The position numbers and the translations under genes were made by a program. DNA of 64,000 nucleotides. Origin: Microvelia longipes (taxonomy: Eukaryota; Arthropoda; Insecta; Hemiptera; Veliidae). Shown one piece after another: positions 56,612 to 64,000 of the stretch (within the stretch, counting starts at the first letter, position 1; the number at the start of each line of letters is the position of its first letter). The DNA lies in assembly GCA_018340805.1 (NCBI GenBank), contig JACMZG010001863.1, positions 28,958,454 through 29,022,453 of the forward strand, read 5' to 3'. Under the pieces are notes generated by a model. The model was not told where the DNA came from. It did not search any database and was given only the letters and a program-made list of their open reading frames with translations.

Positions 56612-56664
56612 CTAAAAGTTGACCTCAACGCAGTGGTACTTGTTGTAGCGGATTGTCCAATAAG
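56612..56664 (+). other. candidate 53-bp internal exon
   Basis: A strong acceptor (TTTTTATGTGCCCACAG, ending 56611) and a good donor (AATAAG followed by GTAAAA) bracket a GC-balanced 53-bp segment. Only one frame is open: L-K-V-D-L-N-A-V-V-L-V-V-A-D-C-P-I plus two bases. The other two frames have stops. Not recognised. No partner exons were found nearby, so introns would be long. Confidence 0.35.
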
Positions 56665-56781
56665 GTAAAAAAGCGCAAACATACTTTTAAATTTTTACTA
56701 TGAACTGAGCTTTAATGTTAGTATAAAAGGAAGTGATTAAGTCGAATCGCCTTCGGACGTGTTTTAATTTAGAATTCATCA

Positions 56782-57208
56782 CCCCAAAAAAAACATCAAA
56801 GTGATACTCTACTCGAATTTATTTTACTGACGCCTTATTTTGGTTTTCTGTTATTTTCCTAAGGGTTTCGACTTTGATTGGTCACGTCAGAGGTTGGTTG
56901 TATAGACTTCTGGTTCATAGATTCAGGCCGCCCATCCAAAATATAGAAAATAATCACATTTTCCGTGCGGTGAAGAACATTTTTTAAGACTTGAACTTTC
57001 AACGCTTTTTTGAAAAATTTATGCTATTTAAGCAAACCGGGTTAATAATGTCATAGATACCTGGTTTGTTCAAATAAGGGTTCGTGTCTTTCCGAAAATT
57101 GATTTTTGTACAAAGTTTTTGTCCAAATAAATAATATTTATCCGTTCGAAGAAAAAAAACATAGCGGTGGAAGTGAAAGACAATCTGCTAGAAATCACAC
57201 ATACACAC
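56782..57208 (+). repeat. family 2 dispersed repeat
   Basis: CCCCAAAAAAAACATCAAAG, ACTCTACTCGAA, CGACTTTGATTGGTCACG, AAGCAAACCGGGTTAATAATG, GTTCGTGTCTTTCCG and TTGATTTTTGTACAAAG, in the same order as the copies at 3716 and 39069. It ends at a (TA)n tract. Confidence 0.55.
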
Positions 57209-57238
57209 CAGCAATATATATATATATATATAGATATA

Positions 57239-57280
<42 letters not shown>

Positions 57281-57315
57281 ATATAGTAATGTTATATATA
57301 TATATAATATATAAT
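57209..57315. repeat. (TA)n tract
   Basis: Imperfect TA repeat at the end of the family 2 copy. The 70-codon frame through it is an artefact. Confidence 0.88.
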
Positions 57316-58940
57316 TAAATAAAGCCCTTACTTTAATACGTTTATTGTGTTCTTATTTCTAAACAGGAAAAAGCGTATTTTTCTACAAAATATACATGTT
57401 CGCAAAATATGCAACTGAATAAACAACTGATTTTATCCTTATTAGCAAATAATAGCAATTATCTTGAGGTTTTGTTGCAAATTATTCCATTATAATTAAT
57501 AATAAATCCAAAGCCACCTTTATATTACTAATCAATCTCGAGGTACTTCACTAAATATTCGATGATTAAGATATTTAAATACTTGAAGATTTAGAAATGA
57601 TTCAAAACACATTAAATTACGCCCATTAATAACAAAAACGCACACTAACTATTGAAACAATAATTTAAATATTGTAATCTTGAGAGTTGGTTTAAATAAC
57701 GATAAATAGTTGGATGTGTAATGTTTTAGTAAATTGTATTAATATTTATTATCAATAATTTATTAAAGTCAGTTTTGAATAGATTGGCGAAGACTGAGCA
57801 ACAGCATTGGGTTCAATATATAATTATAACAATGTCTCGGCTGCCTAAGATGTTAAGAATAAGATTTTTTTTTTCAAGATTTTTTATAAATTCAATAATA
57901 CGCTTTTCGCTAATTTGATTTTGTTTGGAGTTAATGTTGGAGTTTTCGATTGCAAAAAGCTTTATATATGTGTTAAATGTACTATTAGGTTATAACATAT
58001 TATGAAGCAATGATCCGTAATACAGTATTTGCAAATTAAGTATTTGGTTTTCTAAGTGCATAGTAGAGAATTTTAAGGTTATTTGACAGCCCGCAAAAGA
58101 TCATGAGGGGGAAATTCTCTTGAATGTGAGCAAAGTATGGTCAGCTTTGTCCAACAGACGCAAACCATCCAAAACCAAGAATTATGTTATTTTTAATTGC
58201 AAGAATACTTTTTGGCGTTTGTTTTTTCTGTGATCCATTTGGTGGTGATTTGATTGGTCTAAATAAAAATTAGTTTGGAACTAATGTACACTAGCACGTT
58301 CTAATTATGGCCATTAAGAAATCAATATTTATGAAAAAATTGTAATTTTATGTTCGAATTGCATAATTACTATTTCCAATTACATTATTAGTTTTGTAAT
58401 AATGGATTTTTTTCCGGCGTATTGTACTTATTAAACATATATTTTCCACCAAGTAATAACAGAAAGAGTAGATCTGATGCTGCAATTTGAGCAGCTTAGA
58501 TTTGTTTTTTTAAGATTAACTCAGCCCACATGAATTGTAAATAAAAAGAATGCAGACAATACAAGAATTTATAAGGATTTATATTAAGAAGAGTTATAAT
58601 TATTGTCATAAGTATTGATGAAGGTTAAGGTTATTCTAGAAATAAACTAAAGAGAAAAATATTATTGTGGACCTCTGTTTTAAAATATGAATAAGTTGAG
58701 GAGAAAATAAGTCAAAATTAATGATAAATAATATTAAATTATTGCCAGCGTTTCAATAGTATAAATATTTTTAAAGGCTTAAACCATAATAAAATAAATA
58801 CTGATGAGGAAATAAGAGAATTACTGTTAATACCTATCCTCTTCAAAACTATTAATAAAATGAAGGCTATTTGACCGAATAGTACTGTTTGTCTAACGCT
58901 TACAATGAAAATACTGTGTAGGTATTGTGATAAGTCTAGA
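57316..58940. other. AT-rich DNA, no gene seen
   Basis: Nothing was recognised on either strand. Confidence 0.45.
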
Positions 58941-61900
58941 ACTCTTAGACATGCATATAGAATGCATTGTAAAGAGTTTTATCGCATTTAACGTTTTAGA
59001 TTATAGTAAAGAACCGTGCATTTTAAAAGTATAAAACTCATTGAATATATCTATAAATATATAAGTGACAACAATAAACGTCTAAAGAAGATGCAATGGT
59101 AATAATTCCTAAACTTTTTGGCACCTAAGTTGTTAGAGTAAGTTCCTAACGCTTTCGATATGTGTAAAGAAATAATGCAGAACGCCTTTGGATATTGTAA
59201 AGGATGCAATGTAAAAAGGTCATAAACGTCCTTGGGGTATGTAATGGAGAGAAGCAATGTGAAAAAGACTAATCCTCACAAACATTGTGTGCAATGGTGG
59301 ATACAACTGTCAGAAAGTCCTAACGCTTTGGATCATTGTAAAGGATTGACAATGTAGAAAGTCTTAACGCTTGGAATAATTGTAAAGGCATGCAATGTAA
59401 TAAGTCCTTAACGCTTGATATTGAAAGGATGCATGTAAATACGTCTAAACGCCTTTGGGTATGGGTATGGGACAGATGCAAATGTAACAAAAGACTAAAC
59501 TCACAGACATTGTGTGGCAATGTGGATAACATGAAGAAAGTCCTAAACGCTTTGGATATTGTAAGGATACAATGTATAAACGTCTAAACGCTGCTTTAGA
59601 TATTTGTAAAGGATACAATGTAGAAAGGTCCTAAGCTTTGGAAATTGTAAAGGATCAATGTAGAAAGTCTTAAACGCTTTGGCATGATTGTAAAGGAATC
59701 AATCTAAAAAGTCTGATACGCTTTGGATATTGTTTATAGGATGCAAAGTGTAAAATAGACTAAACTCCACAGAACATTCTGTGCAATGTGGATACAATGA
59801 AGAAAGTCCTAACGCTTTGGATATTGTAAAGGATACAATGTAAAACGCTAAAACGCTTTAGAATATTGTAAAGGATAACAATGTAGAAAGTCTTAAACGC
59901 TTTGGATATTGGTAAAAGGAATGCAATGTAATAAAGTCTAACGCTTTGGATATTGTTAAAGGAAGAATGTAAAGAGCGTCTAAACGCTTTGGGTATGGTA
60001 TGGGACAGATGCAATGTAAAAAGACTAAACTCACAGACATTGTGTGCAATGTGGATACAATGTAGAAAGTCCTAACGCTTTGGAATATTGTAAAGGCTGC
60101 AATGTAAAAGTCTTGAACGCTTGGATATTGTAAAAAGGATGGCAATGTAAAAAATTCCTAAACTCAAACAGACATTGGTTGCAATGTGGAATACAATGCA
60201 GAAAGTCCTAAACGCTTTGGATATTGTAAAGGATGGGCAATGTAAAAAGTCTTAAACGCTTTGGTATTATTGTAAAGGATGCAAATGTAAAGACTGAAAC
60301 TCAACATCACACATTGGTGTGCAATGTGGGATACAATGCAAAGAGTCCTAACGCTTTTGGATATTGTAAAAGGATGCAATTGCAGAAGTCCTTAACGCTT
60401 TTTGGATATTGTTATAAGGTAGTGCAATTAAAAAGTCTTAATCGCCTTTGGAATATTGTAAAGGATGCATGTAAAAAGACTAAACTCACAGACAGTGTGT
60501 GCATGTGATACAATTGGCAGAGAGTCCTAACGCTTTGGATATGTGTAGAAGGATACCAATGTATAAACGTCTAAACGCTTTAGATATTGTAAAGGATACA
60601 ATGTAGAAAGTCCTAACCTTTTGGAATATTGTAAGGATACAATGTAAGAAAGTCTTAAACGCTTTGGATAGTTGTAAAGGATGCAATCTAAAAATCTTAA
60701 CGCTTTGTATTGTAAAGGATGCAATGTAAAAAGTCCTAAACTCACAGACATTTCTGTGCAGTTGTGGAGTACAATGAAGAGTCCTAAACGCTTTGGATAT
60801 TGTAAAAGGAATACAACTGTAAAACGTCTAAACGCTATTAGATATTGTAAAGGATACAGAGTGTAGAAAGTCTTAACGCTGTTGGATATTGTAAGGATGC
60901 AATGTAGAAAGTCTTAACCTTTGGATATTTGTAAGAGGATGCAATGTAGAAAGAGTCTTAAACAGCTTGATATTGTAAGAGTGCCATGTAAAAATTTCCT
61001 AAACTCACAGACATTGTTGCAATGTGGATACAATGCAGAAAGTCCTAACGCTTTGGATATTGTAAAGGATGCAATGTAAAAAGTCTTAACGCTTTGGATA
61101 TTGTAAAGGATGCAATGTAAAAAGACTAACAACTCACACACATTGTGTGCAATGTGGATACAATGCAAAGAGTCCTAACCTTTTGGATATATTGTAAAGG
61201 ATTGCAATGTAAGAAAGTCTTAACGCTTTGGATTTGTAAAGGGAATGCAATGTAAAAAGTCCTTAAACGCTTTGGATATTGTTAAAAGGATGCAATGTTA
61301 AAAATTCTAAACGTCACAGTAACATTGTGTGCAATGAGGATACAAGTGCAGAAAGTCCTAACGCTTTGGATAAATTGTAAGGAATGCAATGTAGAAAGTT
61401 TTTATCGCCTTGGATATTGTAAAGGTGCAATGTAGAAATCTTAACCGCTTTGGATATTGTAAAGGTATCGAAATGTAAAAAAGATACTCGAACAAGACAT
61501 TGTGTGCAATGTGGATAGCAATGCAGAGAGTCCCTAACGCTTTTGGAATATTGTAAAGGATGCCAATGTAAGAAAGTCTTAAACGCTTTGGATATTGTAA
61601 AGGAGCAATGTAAAAAGTCTAAAACGCTTGGGATATTGCGTAAAGGATGCAATGTAAAAAAATTCTAAAATACTCACTGAGACATTGGTGTGCAATGTGG
61701 ATACAATGCAGAAAGTCCTAACCTTTGGTATATTTTGTAAAGGATGTCAATGTAGAAAGTCTTAACGCTTTGGATTTTAAAGGATGCAATGTTAGAAAAG
61801 TCTTAACGCTTTGGATATTGTAAAGGATGCAATGTAAAAAGTCTTAACGCTTTGGATATTGTAAAGGATGCAATGTAAAAATTCTAAACTCACAGACATT

Positions 61901-62135
61901 GTGTGCAATGTGGATACAATTGTAGAAGAGTCCTAACCTCTGAAATAATTTAAAAGGGTATAGGTTATGGGAATGATGCATATGTAAAAAGTTATATACA
62001 CATTATGACATTGTGTGCAAAGTGGATACTGTAAATGGATGTTATGAGGAAAAAGTCATAATGCTTTGGATATTGTAAAGGATGGAATTTAGAAAGTCTA
62101 AAAGCATTGAATATTGTAAAGAATGCATTGCAGCA
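58941..62135. repeat. satellite array, about 41-bp monomer with higher-order structure
   Basis: The monomer is close to TAACGCTTTGGATATTGTAA, AGGATGCAATGTAAAAAGTC. Every three to six monomers an alternative unit appears with ACTCACAGACATTGTGTGC, AATGTGGATACAATG (for example near 59505, 60029, 61003, 61888). This gives a higher-order unit of roughly 120-270 bp. Monomers blur into unique sequence at both edges. Copies differ mainly by single-base insertions and deletions rather than substitutions, which is more typical of read or assembly error than of satellite evolution. All open frames in this interval, on both strands, are products of the repeat. Confidence 0.9.
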
Positions 62136-62589
62136 AATCTAAACTCTTGCCTAAGATATCGAATTTGATAAAGAAGAATGTTCTTTTACGAAGGCAAAAA
62201 TTAAAAACTGTCCCTCCATCAGCTAGGTACTTTCACCGAAGAACATCCAAGGGAAATTAAGAACAAGTAAGAATATAAGCAACGAATACAGCAAGCACTT
62301 CGGATAGACAACCAGTCAGCTTTTAGTTAGTAGCAAGTTATGGGAAAGATTTGGAGAATGGTTTTACTTGGCTATATTAGGCCTTATAATGGCTCTTCTG
62401 TCATTTCTGATGGACCAATGGAGTTTCATTTGCAAATAAAGTAAGAACTTNCTTTAAACAAGGTATTTTGTATTTGTGACGGCTAGCTGAATCGATTAAG
62501 ACCAATTTTAGCTCAATCGAACCATTACAAATGGCGCAAACAGTATACATATATGTGTATACGTCTAGGTCAAAGACTCGAACGATATC
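62136..62589. other. single-copy-looking DNA with one ambiguous base
   Basis: No gene seen. An N lies at 62451, an unresolved base that supports local assembly uncertainty. Confidence 0.45.
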
Positions 62590-62625
62590 TGTTGGGTTCA
62601 GTAGTGTTAGAGGGTGGGGATATAG

Positions 62626-62633
62626 TATAAAAG
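62626..62633 (+). promoter_or_regulatory. TATA box candidate
   Basis: TATAAAAG in a GC-richer context, 63 bases before an ATG. The surrounding sequence from TGTTGGG (62590) could also be the start of an LTR, where such a TATA box would be usual. Confidence 0.35.
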
Positions 62634-62695
62634 AGGGGCCTCTACCTCTTAGCTCCATCCTGGTAGCCTACTGTCCCAAGGAGACAGGACACAAA

Positions 62696-62827
62696 ATGGC
62701 TTCCACTGAACCACGCCGAGCTAAGCAGGCCCGTAATGCGGAAGAACCTCGAAGTAGTCTTTATATGGTCGAAGTCATTCTAAAACGATTGCGACCGGTT
62801 TTCAGCTCAATCAGCAATCCTAAGTGA
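62696..62827 (+). other. short basic open frame downstream of the TATA candidate
   Basis: A 43-codon frame begins at an ATG in good context (ACAAAATGG): M-A-S-T-E-P-R-R-A-K-Q-A-R-N-A-E-E-P-R-S, then a hydrophobic/basic end, to a stop at 62825. The frame is also open upstream to 62531. It is GC-richer than its surroundings. It could be a gene's first exon, the start of a retroelement gag after an LTR, or chance. Not recognised. Confidence 0.25.
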
Positions 62828-62964
62828 CGAAAACGGTATTTTTATTTAAAACAAAAATCATGAATATATTTTGTTTATAATGCTTGTTAATTTTTATATT
62901 ATAGCATACTATTAATATAGAGTATTAATAAAATCTCAATTAATAAAATCAAATTTGTGAGAAT

Positions 62965-63200
62965 GCCTCTCAGGCCCGCGAAGCGGGCCTTTGAGGAGAG
63001 GCTGTGAAAATTCGCTGTATACATGGCAAAATGCCATGTAACAATAAATTTTAAAACAAAAATAGCGAAGCAATAAAAATTTGCTAAATATGTGGCGAAA
63101 TGCCATGTAACAAGAACAATAATGAAACAACACATAATACAAAACAAACACAATGTGGCCGCGTAGCGGCTACGGGCCGGAGGCCCGTATTTTTAATGAA
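62965..63200. repeat. GC micro-palindromes flanking a tandem duplication
   Basis: Outer GC words are GCCCGCGAAGCGGGC (62975) and GTGGCCGCGTAGCGGCTAC with CGGGCCGGAGGCCCG (63154-63188). Between them a segment with TGGC(A/G)AAATGCCATGTAACAA and AATAGCGAAGC / AAAATTTGCTAAAT is present twice, about 80 bp apart. Non-coding. Confidence 0.6.
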
Positions 63201-63700
63201 TTATTATTATCCAGCAGACTTTTGTTCAAATTCCATTAATGCATTGCTTAAGGACCACTTATTTTTCTGGATTTTCCTTTGGGCAAAGGAAATATCCATA
63301 TTTATCCCATTTGTTATTCAAAACTATACTCATTTTTTTAAAAATCAGGAATGTACACCATTATTCACAATGATTAAAAAGGTTTTAGTGCATTGAATTT
63401 GCAAAAAAAATTAGTAACAAGCAGTGATGCAACAGCGCAAGTTGTAGAGCGTAAACTGGAAACGTAAGCCAGAAATGGATCGTGGCGCACGAAAACACGC
63501 ATTACTAGTAAATTGGCCCAGGTTGCGGACCTCCACGCCAAAATTATTTTCTAAGCTTTGAATATTTTTATACAATTCAGAGCCATAAAGAAATTCCCTT
63601 TGCACAAAAAAGTCCCCCAAATTTCAACAATTTATGTGTAACATAAAAAATAGAGTCTATCTTTGATATCTGATCTGTAAGACTCATCTATTACCCTCTT
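63201..63700. other. AT-rich DNA with a foldback-family unit
   Basis: At about 63505-63550 a reversed TTGCGGACCTCCACGCCA unit of the 38-kb foldback family occurs. No gene called; overlapping frames on both strands look like chance. Confidence 0.4.
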
Positions 63701-63711
63701 CTTTATTCAAC

Positions 63712-63757
63712 GGCTAGCACTGATGATGACCTCATGTTAGGTTGAAAGCGCTTTGCT
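63712..63757 (+). ncRNA. hammerhead-like motif of a Penelope-like element 3' end
   Basis: Contains CTGATGA (63720-63726), an internal ACCT / AGGT stem across a six-base loop, then GAAA (63744-63747) and GCGCTTTGC. These are the invariant strands of the hammerhead core in the right order around stem II. Related copies are at 1208 (directly behind a PLE endonuclease remnant) and 46048. Against full function: stem II does not begin immediately after CTGATGA, and stems I and III are short or ambiguous. CTTCTTTA upstream can pair with TAAAGAAG downstream. Confidence 0.4.
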
Positions 63758-63759
63758 AT

Positions 63760-64000
63760 AAAGAAGTATATTTTTGTGGAGAGTCTTCTTCCTCTTTTAT
63801 TAAAATAATATTTCGTGTAAACTGCCTTATATAAAATTAAACTAAATTCTAATTGAAATAAAAAAAAACTTGTGTGGATGATAAAAGTGAAACTATGGAT
63901 AATGATGTAAACATGTAATTAAAATAGTGACTTCTGACTTTGTTTTTAAAGGTCGGCAGTGGTTATTTAAAAGTATCACTACAAATCAAATAGGTCAATA
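63760..64000. other. AT-rich DNA to the window end
   Basis: Nothing was recognised. Confidence 0.45.

Noticed and set aside
59051..61652. Many frames of 60-112 codons on both strands
   Set aside because: All are translations of the 41-bp satellite in drifting frames caused by indels.

Overview
This is eukaryotic nuclear DNA, very AT-rich by eye, with no operons, ribosome-binding sites or long bacterial-type genes. An insect (or close arthropod) is the best guess. The reasons are a decayed errantivirus-type element with an env gene, a Penelope-like element with a GIY-YIG endonuclease, a tRNA-derived SINE, I/R1/jockey-like non-LTR debris, abundant (TA)n tracts, and small single-exon secreted proteins of an arthropod-looking type. 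Most of the window is repeats and unrecognised intergenic or intronic sequence.

The only convincing host genes are three related loci between 29.5 and 43.7 kb. One is a 306-residue His/Asn-rich secreted protein on the minus strand (29512-30432). The second is a 100-residue secreted protein on the plus strand (43356-43658). The third is a short tandem paralogue just upstream of it (42274-42516), interrupted by one in-frame TGA. All three share one architecture: signal peptide, variable spacer full of N-glycosylation sequons, and a C-terminal C-P-x-G-x-R-x-D-x-x-G-x-C-R box with exactly 11 residues between the two cysteines. This is the best candidate for an undescribed gene family here.

Layout. 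0.5-1.3 kb: Penelope-like remnant. 2.3-10.5 kb: dispersed repeats, microsatellites and a SINE. 11.4-12.6 kb: a near-perfect 1.2 kb palindrome. 14.7-19.6 kb: hairpins, a small TIR element and several copies of a dispersed element (called family 1). 20.9 kb: a probable small minus-strand exon. 22.9-24.2 kb: a satellite built on CGCTTCGCTCG. 25.3-26.3 kb: a GC-rich retroposed insert with poly(A) and target-site duplication. 29.5-30.4 kb: the 306-residue gene. 30.7-38 kb: a decayed errantivirus-like element interrupted first by a non-LTR fragment and then by a 2.78 kb PIF/Harbinger-like element with TTA duplications. 38.2-39.8 kb: foldback element, family 2 copy and SINE-like sequence. 42.3-43.7 kb: the tandem gene pair. 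44-58 kb: mostly anonymous AT-rich DNA with a few exon-like patches. 59-62.1 kb: a roughly 41-bp-unit satellite. 62.6-63.8 kb: a TATA/ORF candidate, palindromic GC patches and a hammerhead-like Penelope 3' motif.

Coordinates of repeat copies were read by eye and edges may be off by tens of bases. No database search was possible, so family names rest on motifs and architecture.
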